Source: Flammula alnicola (taxonomy: Eukaryota > Basidiomycota > Agaricomycetes > Agaricales > Strophariaceae). Taken from it: a stretch of DNA of 64,000 bases. The stretch covers positions 372,001 to 436,000 of the forward strand of contig JADNRV010000021.1 in assembly GCA_015499995.1 (NCBI GenBank), given 5' to 3'. Shown piece after piece: positions 11,459 to 23,900 of the stretch (its first letter is position 1; every line of letters begins with the position of its first letter). Position numbers and translations under genes: made by a program. The notes below the pieces were generated by a model, which worked only from the letters and a program-made list of their open reading frames with translations, had not been told where the DNA came from and searched no databases.

Positions 11459-13925
11459 TTAAGTAGCTCCCAGGAGAGGTTGCTGTTCTGCTTGTTCCTC
11501 TTCTGCTTGTTCCTCCGCAACTAACTTCTTATATCGTCTCCTTAGCCGCGTGTTACGTGCTCCATCCGCAGATTCCTCTATCTCCTCTACGACTTCATAT
11601 CCTCCAAGTTTAGGTAGAACGATAATCCAGATCCAGTAATAGAGTCCACAGCACTGATATCGCGGGTAAGATAAAATTAAAATACGTTATAAGGTTTGTC
11701 ACTGACCAGAAGGAGTCCAATTCCAGCGACACAGTACCTGAACGAACATCGTCAATTCTGCAAAACTTAGGCGCAGAAAGAGAATGATACTCACGTTGCA
11801 TACCAAAAAGAAACGTCTGCGTGGCCAGGTTCCGGCGGTACCCTAAGAAAGAAATCCATATGTTACGGACGGAGTAGCGAGAGAAGAACGAATAAACGCG
11901 CCATGGTAATACAAGGAGAAGAATGCACGAAGTGAGATAAATGAAGATCACACCATTGCTCGCCTTCAAGGGCGCCTCCGATAACTTTGCCCGACGCCTC
12001 CTTCCACGCAGTACCCAAATACCGACCGCCATTGCGGCTTGGAAAACCTTGTAAAAATGGTAGGTGACATAGTTCAGGGTGAACAGACGAGCTACATACA
12101 AGATGGGGATAGGATGCCAAATCTAAAACAAAATTGAATGCGTCCTTTGCTGGGATCGCGAGTATCACGAGTATTGTCAGAAAGCCCTTCAGGCCGGACG
12201 GTGCAAGAGGTGTGCCGAAAGGCTTGACCGAAGAGAAGAAAGCTGGATATGGCAACAAGCCTTGCCTAGCTACTTCGCGAATTATACGAGCCTGGATACT
12301 GAACGTTAGTGTTCATCTTGGAGAAAAGGAAGCCAAGAATAACCTGTCCTATTGTCTATGGTTGATGGAAGTGGGCACAATCTCATGAGTACCTGAGGTA
12401 TCAGAGACTTGTGAGAGATAATAGTTACCACTGCAATCTATGAAAGAGCGATGAGCACCTTATTAAAGTTGGGTTGAAATAGTGTTCTCTTACAATGTTG
12501 CCAAAACAGCTGAGTGCTACCAGTAGAGGGAAAACCTTGGCCCCAGTTGAGCCAAACACGCGACGAAAAAATAGAACCGCGATAAGTTGTCCTGAGTTTC
12601 GAATATCTTCTCGAGGAACTGCAGCAACGTATGCTACATTTATGAACAGGAAGAGAATGGATACCAAGAAGAGCGAGATCCTGCCAGCATTGCGAACAGT
12701 TCGAGCAGGATTTTTGCTTTTTACTTCGCCAAGGACATTAAATGCATTGGCCCATCCGATGAAGGCATGGTTTGATTTGACCTGCAGCAGAATTCGTAAC
12801 TAGGTACCTCGGGAGACCTGAAATTCGAGTTCGACTTACAAAAGCAGTTGCAAGTGCGTTTGGATTGAACGAACTACCTTCAAAAATATTTTGAAAGTTT
12901 GCATAAGGATCTTTAACTGGTGTTATTCCGGTGAGTACTGCAGCGCCAGCGGCCACAATGCTGGTCCCGAGTTAACTCAGTACATCTGAAGAACGGTACA
13001 AATCAGTTACTCACAAGAAAAGTGAAATAATCTTGAAAGTGGTGAGAAAGTTTACAGCTCGCAGAGACCATTTCGTCGAAACAGCAACGCCTGTAAACCA
13101 GTTATGTCAGAAGAGGTCGACAGGCCGTTATACTTGTAGCTTACTTCCCACTGTCAAGACCACAACCGCCAGGGCAACGGTGGTCTGGTTTCTGGCTGTG
13201 ATCTCAATCTCGAACGCGGACAGAAAATACTGGGCAAAAACAATAGCATTTGAAGCGCTGAACCTAATACATGCAGGCGATGAATAACAGAAGAGAAAAG
13301 TAGGTCACAAATGATACTTACGATGTCAAGACCACTGTTACAGCGAATGCAGTGGACACAAGAAACCGTGGGTGCGGGTATGCTTGTTCTAGATACACAA
13401 CCTCGGCTCCCGATCTATGAGGGAACATGGATGCAAGCTCTGCGTAAAGAGATAGGCCCGCTGTCCGAAGGTTCACCTAAGCTCAATCAATCCACAATCA
13501 AGTCATGGGCACTGCTTACCGAAAGCAAATATGGGGGCCATAATCCAATAGAGCAAGAGAAGTCCGATGGAGCCTACTGAATTCAAGATAACTCCAGGGA
13601 CAGCATAGATTCCAGACCTATATGCAAATAAGAACCGAGAAAACACAGTTTGCATGGACAGGTTATGCACCCGGTAATTTGCCCGATATTGAGCATTACC
13701 GCAGAAAAAAGCGTCACTTCGCGACCGAGAAGGCCAGCCTCAATCCAAAATCAGATTCAATGCCATCAGGTATTCATTGAAAGGGCTCTGTACCTTCTCT
13801 CCTGGTGCTAGGCTTGATGCTTGCAGGTCATCAACATCATCGTTGGATGTTTGCAGGTCCTGGGACCCGGAGTGTATAGAAAGTGATTCAGAAAGCGATT
13901 GATGATCTTCACGCAGTATTGGCAT
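11459..13925 (-). CDS. MUP1-like methionine/amino-acid permease (APC superfamily)
   Basis: Fifteen exons: 13925-13794, 13738-13671, 13617-13520, 13460-13322, 13257-13145, 13090-13015, 12960-12840, 12781-12494, 12437-12429, 12355-12344, 12291-12100, 12047-11902, 11842-11795, 11737-11707, 11653-11459; 555 residues. The first helix has LNIGQITGSGIYAVPG, typical of the LAT/MUP1 branch. Later family blocks include NHAFIGWANAFNVLGEVK, VPREDIRNSGQL and LDLASYPHL. The 9-nt and 12-nt exons encode IAV and TIGQ and link GNI to ARIIREVARQ, as the family needs. The intron at 11901-11843 starts with GC instead of GT; only this choice joins LPW to VPPEPGHADVSFWYAT. The C-terminus is Glu/Gln-rich and cytosolic. 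Plasma-membrane uptake of methionine or related amino acids is the likely role. Confidence 0.85.
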
Positions 13926-14508
13926 CTTCGAACGAGTTGCAATCCTGTGGACTAAAGACAAGCTGGAACAGCGTGTATTTTGAGTTCATTGTTGCTGAGC
14001 AAGCTGACAAAAGTCGAGGACTGCACCATCTCAAGTCGCGGTGGCGTCATATCTCACAGTCGTACAGCGACAGTCGTGAGTTGAGGCTATATTGAGCATT
14101 CGTCTAAAAGGCGTTGGCTGAGAATCAACCTATCTGCCTTGCTTCAAGTGCAGCACACGGCTTCAAGTCAACCCATGCGGTCTGCCGAGCCTGCCTACTG
14201 TAGTAACTGTACGATCAATTCGGCCGTGAACGAAATAGTACAGTACTATCAATGTCTATCATACCTTCATAAAGGCGAGTACTGGCCTTAGGAGTACCGT
14301 AAATTTTTTAACTTTAAGTGGCAGCACTGGGAGATAAAGATTAATGGCTTTTCGAAATTTCAATTCAAGGCCTACTGCGCCATGTAATGACCAGAAAACA
14401 ATTAAGTAATACAAATTGAAGAACCTGCAGTATGGCTACAATGATGAAGACGCAATGATAATAGAAGGGGGTATCATTAATTAACCAAGACGTGGCTCCA
14501 AAAGGAAT
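13926..14508. other. 0.58-kb intergenic region
   Basis: Upstream flank of the permease and downstream flank of the secreted-protein gene. AT-rich, with no ORF that resembles a protein family and no repeat that I can see. Confidence 0.4.
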
Positions 14509-17102
14509 CTAGTTCGCGGCAGCCGTACACTGAGACTGTTGTGTGTTGCAGGCAGCTACTGTGAAACCATTCTTGTTACCCGAGGCGTTCGCTGCATTTG
14601 CACACTGGTTGTTTTGAACGTCGCTATATAGGGAGAAATCAGAAAGAAATCTTATGGTACATGTTGATTTGCACTTACCAAGAACGTACGACAGCGTTCT
14701 GCTGGTTGTTGAATGAGGAATTACCCTCTACTTGGAATTGTCCATTGCCAAGAGATGTTACCGCTGGTGCTGTTACTCCTCCAAGAGCACCGGTGAAAGA
14801 TTGAAAGTTTCCGCTGGTTGAAGGAGGTACGGCTACGGCGGCAGTGCCACTGTTGGCGCTCGCACTGTTGCTAGCTGCGACAGTCGCAGCACTACTGGCA
14901 GCACTACTGGCAACACTGGCAGCTGTTGCCTGAGAAATATAGGACTTAGTGGACTACTTCGGTTAATGAAAAAATCCTCACCGTTGTAGCTGCGCCAACG
15001 ACTCTGCCCTGATTGTCAATTTGGGCGACTGAAGAAAATTGCTGAAAGAAAAGGTTTCAGATGACGACATTTTATTCGTTCAAGAATACTTACGGTGGAG
15101 ATCCCAAATACCGCGTTGAAAGCATCAGCTTGGGCACCGGTTCCCGTCGCAGCAGAGTCGGCTGCTGCCTGTCCTTTGGCGCAGGTGGCTTTGGCAGTTT
15201 GATCGGCACCACATGTATTGGTCAGAGTATCACAAATGAATTCTGTTCGTATCTTCAGTAAAAATTTTAACAATAGAAAGAGAAATTGAGACGGACGGGT
15301 AATGATGTCAATGTTCTGCGCAGATCCATGGTTGAAAGAAGCTAAGGGAGAAATGTTAGCGTAAGCACACAAAATGGAGCACATCCGCCATGCCTTTGTC
15401 AACTGGCTGGAAACTTGTTTCCTTCCTGCCATCAAAGCCAGCACCGAACTCAATTTGTGGAACGGAACATTTGCCAAAATTTCCGACACCTGCAGCCCCG
15501 GCTGTGGTGGCTGTGGAAGCGGCCGCAGTAGCTGTAGAAATCTGAGAGGCGACAAGAGTGGCAGCAGGAACAGCAGCAGTTGTAGCTGCAGTCCCTGTTC
15601 CTGTAGACACCACGTTGCCTGTATCGTCAACGACGGCAACGCTCGCAAAGTTCTTGATATCATGAATATAATTAGAGATCTAAAAGGTATCAGAAGCGGG
15701 AAAGCGGCATACTGTCGTGATTCCAAATGCGGCGTTGAATGCATCTGCTTGAGCGCCAGTCTGGGGAGGAAGAGCATCAGCAGCTTTTTGAGCGGTTGCG
15801 CAGATGTCTTTGGCAGCTTGGTTGGCTTTGCAGCTATTCGTCAAGGTATCACAAATGAACTCTGGATATGAATCAATGAAAGGCATATTCATCAAAGCAA
15901 TATTACTTGAAGACATACGAGTGATGATATCAATGTTCTGAGCGGAGCCGTGGTTGAAAGATTCTGTTGTTCAATGTAAGACTCCAGTTATTCAAGGATA
16001 TACGGCAGGGATCTTACGTTTATCAGTTGGTTGGAAACTGGTCTCTTTGCGGCTATCAAAGCCGACGCCAAATTCGATCTGGGGCACTGTGCAGGAACCA
16101 AAGTTGGCACCGGCGGGACCAGCAGCAGCAGAGGTGACGGCTGCAGGGGCAGAAGTAGCAGCCGGAGTTCCTACCTTGACTGTAACTGCAGCACCTGTTG
16201 GGGTAACTGTAAGGGTACCGGTAACTGTGACAGTCACTGCAGACTTAATACGAAAGTCAGATGATATAGATTGAAGCTGATTGAAGTGAGGGACTTACGA
16301 CACATGAAGTAGTAGCGGGTTGGGCGATAAGAACAGCCCCTCCAGTCGCAGCAGCACTAGTCGTAGCCGGGGCCTGAGATGCAGCTGATCTGCGAAAATA
16401 TGAGAAAGTGCTATCACAGAGACCATAGGGAACTTACTGTGACGCAGCATCACCGAAGGGGAAGGTATTCGCTTGCGAGCCCTTGACAACAGTCGCCTTC
16501 AAAGCGGGATCGAAGAAAAGATTGGGGTCATTTGAGGGATCCTGGGCTTGAACGAGACCATTGAGCTGTGGGTTCTTGGGTGTCTTCTGACAGAAAACCG
16601 AGTTTCTCAAAGCTGGGGGATTTGTTGTGAAATCCTAGTGAAAATCCTGGATTAGGCCTTTCAACCTCACGATAAAAAAAGCCGCTTACCGGGGGAGTAT
16701 TCTTCTCAACCTGGCGGTATTCAACGGCGGCGGCAACCATAGCAGCTGCTGTAGCTGCGTCAAATTGCTTGCTTGCGTCTGGAACAAAATTAGCACAAGA
16801 ATTACGAGAAACTTAAGGAATAACATACCGATGATTGCATCGGCCATATCCTGTTGTGAGCATTCAGGTTGTGCCGCAAGAAGAGGAGTTACAGCCTGGC
16901 CAGCCAAAGTACCACAGACGGCTCCGGGGCATGCATCTCGGATTTTTTGAAGAACCGCAGGCTGCTCCTGGCCAAATCGTCTACGGTACAAAAAGACGGC
17001 ACGGCCATCCCTCTCCAACCATTGTTCACGTCCGAGAGCCTGCTCCGATGAAATCAAAAGGATAGACAAAGCTAAGAAACCGAAGTTGGATTTCAGAAGC
17101 AT
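14509..17102 (-). CDS. Secreted Ala/Thr-rich protein with a duplicated internal module
   Basis: Thirteen exons: 17102-16829, 16778-16690, 16634-16438, 16389-16299, 16243-16018, 15963-15919, 15861-15713, 15679-15394, 15341-15297, 15242-15094, 15041-14982, 14929-14679, 14623-14509; 658 residues. The N-terminus (MLLKSNFGFLALSILLISS) is a clear signal peptide, with no later membrane segment or GPI signal. Exons 5-7 (226/45/149 nt) and 8-10 (286/45/149 nt) encode two related modules, about residues 218-357 and 358-517. Each has CTVPQIEF or CSVPQIEF, GFDxRKETSFQP, SFNHGSAQNIDIIT, FICDTLTN and TGAQADAFNA. The repeated Cys suggest disulfides. I recognise this only as an Agaricomycete secreted family without known function. 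The intron at 15393-15342 appears to use a GC donor. Confidence 0.8.
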
Positions 17103-18444
17103 CTTGACAAGAGTTCGAAGCGGTTGAAGGGATTTGACGAAGGAATGTGGAGGGAGGGCAACAAATAGACTCGAAAGAAAAGAACTAGAAGAGATTGAAT
17201 TGAAAAAGACACCTGGTCGAAAGGGAATTGAAGAGGGCAAAAATGAATGAGCCGTCAACGACCCAAGTGTCTGAGGTTCTCTGAACCGAGGGAAACAGGG
17301 AGAAATAACTTGCATCCAGTTACGACCAGCAGGCTTAATATTGCACGACAGGAACCAATGTCCCTAAATGAAACGGAGGCCGACATAATACCGAGAGCGA
17401 GATGTTGCTTTGCCAACAGCGAAATATAAGGACCGAGTCCAACCTGGTCAACTTTCCAAGAGCCTGAAGGGTTTCCACAGGCCTCATGAATCTGAGAGAA
17501 TGTGCTCGGGAATTCCAGATAGAAGTTCCGTCTCTATTGTGAACGATTGGGCATATCAGGAGACGTGATTTCGGACCTGGGAATCGTATTATGGATGATG
17601 GATGAAAAATATAAGAGATCCCAGAGCCTCAGCCATTATCATTGAGGATAATTTTGAAGTTTTGTGAAGTCCTCAGGCTCGTCGTCCGAAGATTGTCCGG
17701 TGATCGCTATGGGTTGCATGATTCCAGAGAGCTACCTGCTTGTTTATTAAAAATTTCAATCACTTCTTCATGATGAAAGAAAAGGATTAAAAGAGGGATT
17801 ATTCTCACCATTTAAAAAGGGCACGGTGGTCTCGGTTGAAGATATCCTCCTCTGCTGGATCATAAGACCTTGATAACATTTTTGCCAATTTTTCTGCGAT
17901 TGACACTGCACAGGCCGCGATGTCCGAACCCTGTGTGTCCTGCAGTGAGGCAGAATAAGACATGAGTCTGTTCGTGAATCGGTTATGGAAGGTGATGTGC
18001 ACATCCGATGTTGAGAAAGGTTGTCAAGATAGGATGACGACCACCAGCTGGTAACTGGGACTCGGATTGACCGTGGTGCCGTAGTTTCCTCATGTGACAA
18101 GTGGGTGCAGCCCACACCAAGCCCACACCAAGGTACCGGTACCACCAGTTACTTCGTGCATTGACCGTCTTTCACTCAGCTTCACCTCTATATATCACCA
18201 ACGTTGTCTCCATCGACCCTATCAATTGCAATCACCAGGCCTCTCCGAGCATGCCATGTTAGTGATAAGTATGCCAGTGACCCCTCCAACTTCCTTCAAT
18301 ATGCACCCACCTGCGCTCACTTTTAAAATATATTTAGGTTCCGTCCGACACCAGTTGAGACTGAAGTTGCCTATGTAGAATAATAAGCAACAAGATGGAC
18401 ATGGAACGCTATCAAATTGCTCTCTAGCGGACTGTATGCTGTCG
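17103..18444. other. 1.34-kb intergenic region with one possible orphan exon
   Basis: Contains the promoter of the secreted-protein gene. On the minus strand, roughly 18025-17805, a stretch reads as plausible protein (SDIAACAVSIAEKLAKMLSR, then SYDPAEEDIFNRDHRALFKW) and ends at a GTGAGA donor-like site. I could not attach it to any exon on either side, so it may be a gene fragment. A perfect 11-bp tandem repeat (CCCACACCAAG twice) lies near 18110-18131. Otherwise nothing recognisable. Confidence 0.35.
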
Positions 18445-19826
18445 TTATGCCGCTCTATCGAAATCAAGAGGAAAATATCGCAACCACTCGATTCCATCTA
18501 TCGCATATCTTTTACCGCCAACGGAATCGATGACTTGTTCTGCTGCGCGTAAAAATTTTGAACCCTCCTCGATCAGGGCTTTGATATGAGCACATCTAAC
18601 GCCCGAACCCTCGCACTCGCACCACATATTTTGCCGCGAGCTCCATCCAGCAGCATTGACCATTTCCCATCCGTGCATGACTAGCAATGATCTCCAAAAC
18701 TCTAGATCTGGGGGTACTTTTAACCTAGCAAAGTAACTCCCGTAGAGGGCTTCCGCAAAGGCACAAATGACCGTATTTCTTTCTGCCGTGGTCGATGGGC
18801 ATATCGATAGCAAGTGAACGTAACACCCTACCCAAGGGGAAAGGATGAGGGAGGTTGCCGAAGAATTAAGCGTGCAGCAGGCACTATGAGAAGTTGCAAC
18901 CTTACGTGCCAAGTTGAGCGATGTCGGCAGCAGGATCGTTCGGTCCCGCGAACTCCCAATCACAAACACCCACAGCAATGGGTGACTTATCGGGTCCGAG
19001 ACCGGGAAGTAGAGGGTTGGTATCAACCAACAACGTGCCGAACCAGAGGTCACCCTGCCCGAATGCAGTTTTTCTCCTGGTAGTCCAGTGGTCCACGGCT
19101 ATTTTTGACAGCGAATGGCAATCAGGAATGCCAGCATCCTGCATGAATCTAGCCACCTGAGCTATGATACTCTGCATAACCCGTTCAGCATCCAGGTTCT
19201 TGAACCTCTCGACCTACAATGGCGAAATAGCGGATGGGTCATGCATATCTGCAAGGAATTGGCCGACGACCTTTCCAAGTTCTGCAGCAGTTGAAGTCGG
19301 AGTGCTGGAGGATGTTAGGACTTCATAGAGGTCGGGCAGCGATCCAAGATCGCTCTGTACAAGGATATTGCTAGCTTCGTCGTGGTGCAGTAGCTTGGGG
19401 ACGCGGATACCAGGATTTCGGACAAGAATACCATGAAGACCACCTGTGTCGGAAACGTCTAAAGGATGAAATATACGCAGTGCTTCTGCTTCTATTATCT
19501 AAGTTAATAAAAGATTCGTTAGGTGCTATATGCATAATTGCGAATGACTGACATACCTGGCGATAAGGAGAGAAAGGTATCTCGGGGGTTTTTGCCAAAA
19601 AGGCGGGAGCTTGCTTGATGATAACGGTTGAACCAGCGTTGAGGATTTCAAGGAGTAAGGAAGCTTTGTCGTCTGGACGTCGCTTGTCGTTCAAGGTTCC
19701 TTTTCTAAATGGTTGTACACGAACGGTGAAATTGGCGGCTCCACCCAGTAATTCCTCGACCTCCCATCCGCCGACTCCTGTAATTTTTTCAAGGTAAGCC
19801 TGAAAGTCAACAGAGAAAGCTGTCAT
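18445..19826 (-). pseudogene. Aminoglycoside-phosphotransferase-like kinase with an in-frame stop
   Basis: Exons 19826-19557, 19498-18910 and 18827-18445 (414 codons with the lesion). The fold is an APH/choline-kinase type: a Gly-rich N-lobe (LLGGAANFTVRV), a VIIKQAPAF lysine, the catalytic-loop variant FGQGDLWFGTLLV and the metal-binding IAVGVCDWEFAGPN. Two defects stand out. A TAG codon at about 19216-19218 interrupts the conserved helix between SAISPL and VERFKN. The last intron only keeps frame if it begins with GC (18909-18828); the stronger-looking GTAAGG donor four bases downstream shifts the frame. A 57-bp intron ending at that TAG (GTCGTC...TAG) would remove the stop, but also a conserved helix. 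I read it as decaying; the substrate is unknown. Confidence 0.6.
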
Positions 19827-20094
19827 GATTTGGATTTTAGACTCTTGCTCCTCCACCGCCCAGCACCGTCACGGTGACAACTAACCCAACAGCTTGGCTG
19901 TCAACTTCGACGAAAGCCAGAGTGAAATCACAAAAGAGTGCAAGAAGATCAAGGGTACTTGAAAGAGAGATTTACTTCCGTAATAGAGTCTACACGTGTT
20001 CACCAACAACAGTCCGGTTGTTTATATTTATCTCGCGTTTATCCCCAAGACTCTCTAACGAACTGACACATTTAACACCGCGTTCGGCTGTACT

Positions 20095-20705
20095 TTAATG
20101 GTGATGAGCGCCATGGTCCTCCTCGCCTTGGAAGTCAAGGGCGTAGACTGGTTAAACAAGGTAAGGAACCTTCCGGAAGAGGAGACGGCACACAGTCACG
20201 CACCCGAGCCACATTCTACGCATCGGCCAATCTTATCCTTCTCCAAATTGAACCAAAGGACGTCATGGGAATCAGCGGGGACACCGGTGCATCCAACAAG
20301 ACGCTCTGCTTCCTGTTTCCGTAGAACATGCGTAAGGAAAGTGAAATAAAAGAATAATATACGCGTTGCAACGTATGTCGTAAAGCGAAGGTCACGCACG
20401 AAAGAAGGAACCAAAACGGGGCTGGCCTTCGTGCCAAGGCGGCTTGAATCCAAAGGAGAGTCATCGAAGACGTTGATACCCTCCAATTCACCCAACAACT
20501 GCAGACGCTCGAGACCAGTGGCCTGTTCAATGTCGGTAGGAACAGTGCCAGGTTTCGCGCCAGTACCGTACAACTGAGGAGGAGGGGGTCCAGATTGAGC
20601 GCGGACACTGGTGGAGAAGAGGCGGAGAGAGGAGGTCGATGGCTTCATCGACGAGCGCGCCGCCTGGACGGCGGGACGAGCTGCACGGACAGCGTTTTTG
20701 AACAT
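20095..20705 (-). CDS. COX4: COX4, zinc-binding subunit of cytochrome c oxidase (subunit Vb type)
   Basis: Exons 20705-20400, 20312-20204 and 20147-20095 give 155 residues, the same length as yeast Cox4. The first 35 residues (MFKNAVRAARPAVQAARSS, then SLRLFSTSVRAQ) form a mitochondrial presequence. The zinc site is complete: Cys110 (GCTG), His118 (DSH), Cys133 and Cys136 (CVEC). Family blocks include TDIEQATGLERLQLLGELEG and FEAERLVGCTG. The protein is a peripheral matrix-side subunit of complex IV. The C-terminus ends in a His-rich DHGAHHH. Confidence 0.95.
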
Positions 20706-20998
20706 TGCTTTGGAGAGAATTATCCGGGGAGGAGAAACACTGGACGGTATGTGATGTCACGCTAAAGCAGTTTCGTCACGCAGTCACTCCGGCCTCTCCC
20801 GCGTTTGGACGAGACTCTCGCCGACCACAGTCCAGAATTTATTCATCACTGAGGAGACTAGCCCAGAATCAAGCTCTTATCCGACATACTGTAGTCCTCA
20901 TAACACACGCCAATTTTTTGTCGGGAAAAAGAAGTACAAGCATACAAAAAATCGTATCTAATCATATCGGGTTGTCATACTTTCGAATGCTCTTCACT

Positions 20999-23900
20999 TT
21001 AAGTTGTCGAATGTTTCTCAGTATTCGACTCGTCGTCGCTCTTTCTGTCTCCTGGGTCCTTGGAATCATTAAATAGGCCAAGCTTCTGGAAAATGGCGTT
21101 TTGACGTTCTTGATCTGCAACAGCAAGCCTTTTTCCTGCCCCGAATACGTCGTCCATTTCCTCGAGAGTCAGCCCTGCGTGCGTAAAACGAAAAAAGTCA
21201 GCGGCAAAGATAAAATCGCGAGCTCATTGCAGTGCAACCTTTAGTTTCGGGCACCTGTGAGATGACGGTCTTCAGTAAAACTTGCCTCACTGACTGCTAT
21301 GTTTACTTACAAAGAAGATGATGAACAATCCTCCCATGAGGGAGAATAACTGGTGGCATGTATGTCAGCGATCATCGGATAGTTCACTCCTGTGTGCTCT
21401 TTATTTACCCCAAAGAATATAAAGGTTCCGTAGGAGAGGTGTTGAAGCATTGTTGGAGTGACCTATGGGAAGTTCAGCGCTGCTAGGAGGGAAATTGAGC
21501 TGAACAAGATCTTACTTGGCCCACTGCGAGAAAGAAAGCGAGTAATGGTCAGTCTTCATATAATTGATGTTCGCAAGGAAGAAATGATACAACTTACCAA
21601 TGAAGTTATTCATCTGCACAGAAAGGAATGTTGATGAGCCTCGTGCAATGATGTTTTAAAATGATAAGTTACCCAGTTAGAAGATGCTGCAATCGATAAG
21701 CCTTTTCCTCGGACACTCAGAGGCCAAATCTACATATTTAAGGTCATCAAAGAAAGAAGTCCAGGCGAAAGCCTCCTACCTCTGCAACAAGAATCCATGC
21801 ACAAGGACCTTCTCAAAGTGAACACGCAATATGAAACAAAAGAAAAAAAGGACCAACCCCAGCTATAGCCAAAGCCTGGCAGCAACCATCAGCGAGCTAC
21901 CATCGAAAGCTAGAGAATCGAGCCTACCAATGGCAAAGATCCAAACAAAGACGCAAGCAACCCAACCCGCGGCTACAATACTCATGAGGTATGCTTTTTA
22001 ATTGCCATCTGTTGGTCACTCACCAACATGACTGGTTATGCATTTAATCAGACGATGTAAAATAAACATGCACAGATAGAACGCCTACCTCGCCCAAGAA
22101 TCTCTGAATAAACCAGTCAAAATGGCAACAATGATATGGCAGCTACGATGAAATCGCATAAGAAATTTACGGCATAAGGTCCGATTAAGAAAGGTACCTA
22201 CCCAGCCATAAGGAAGGCTCCGGATATCAAGACCGGCCTTCGTCCAACCTTGTCGACCCAGATCACAGCAGGGATGGTGGCCAAGAACATACTGTAACGG
22301 AAGCGATTCAAAACCCAGTGTAAAGTATATGATACAAAGAAACGCACGCAATACCAACAACACCAGTGGCGAGAAGAGAGATGGCGTTTCCGGTCAAACT
22401 TAAGGATTTGAAGATACTCGGCGCGTAATAGAGGATAGCATTCACACCGGCTACTCACGATGTGTTTTAGAACGATTAGTCGTCAAAGATGAATGTTTGG
22501 CTTACTCCATTGCTGGAAAAACATGGTTCTAAAGTTGGGTTATGAGCGAGTCTCCGACTTGAAAACGATCATTTGGACTTACAATGTTCCAACAGCGACT
22601 CGGTACAGCAAGTCTAACCGTCATGGATAGGTTATGTCTAATATCCGCATGAGCAACGAAAACTTACTTCGATCAGTGAGGAGACTGAGATAATCGTAGA
22701 ACCCAAGTTTGAAGTTCGAGTTCCATGAACCATCTTGATATTGCGGGAATTTGAGTTCTGATGTTTCTTTCTCGAAGAGATATTGGGCTCGAATTTCCCT
22801 GCAAAAATAACATTAAATGAATTTGAAAAACAAGACTAGAATTTGCACGGACAAAAACTCAATCTGAACTAGCTCAGATGTTGGTGGAAGCCTGCGGGCG
22901 TTGCTTAACACAATAAGGGCTTCGTCATTACGTCCTTGATTGATCAACCACCTTGGATATAATTTAGCATCAAGAAATGAGACCATGCGAGGAGTGTTGG
23001 TCAGCTTACCGAGGAGAGAATGGCATAAAGAGAATTCCAACGCCCAAAATAATGGCAGGCACGAGCTGAAGAGCAAGAGGGATCCTCCATGCAGCTTCAT
23101 GCTGGCCAGGGCCTGTGCCTCCGATAAAATTCGTCCCTAGGAAAAGGCGCACATAGGCGGTCAGCAAGACAAATATACAAGTACGTGGTATCCTCATACC
23201 GTAGTCAATCCAGAAAGAAATCATAATTCCGAACGTAATGGCGAGTTGCTGAAGAGCAACCAGGCTACCGCGAACTTCGGGCGGCGCAATTTCGGCATTG
23301 TAAAGAGGAACCGCCATGCTGAGAGATCCGACTCCGAGACCAGTAACGAATCGGCCTGTGTCCGAAAAGATGGATATCAGAAAATACACCATCGGCCACA
23401 CATAGAGAACGGACCTCCGTAGATGGAAGATGGAGCAAACGCAGAAGCCTGAACGATAACCCCAATGCAGAAAACCACAACAGCTGGATGAGGATACGAA
23501 AAATTATTTAAGTTCTCCATTCGCATTATCATCGGGGTTGAATGGTTTACCCAAGACAATCGTGTACTTGCGCGACAATTTGTCAGCGAGATAACCTGGT
23601 CATGGGTTGAGTTTAGAATGAAGAAACGGGGTTGGCGATACATACCCGTCATGAGTACGCCAGCCCAAGCTCCAAGCTCGAGGATAGATACCAACCATCC
23701 TTTCTTCCCAGTGTTGGAAACAGCAGTGCCCATGCGTGTGTCGAAAGAATTCATCCTGATCAGAAGTCAGTTGTCTGAGAAAAAACCACCGAGCTTCCCA
23801 AAGCGTACGCAAGTACCCCAGAGAAGACACCCTTAGCGAGTAATTAGCCAACGATATCGAGTAACAATGTACACACATACCTGGTTGTATCCTACAACAG

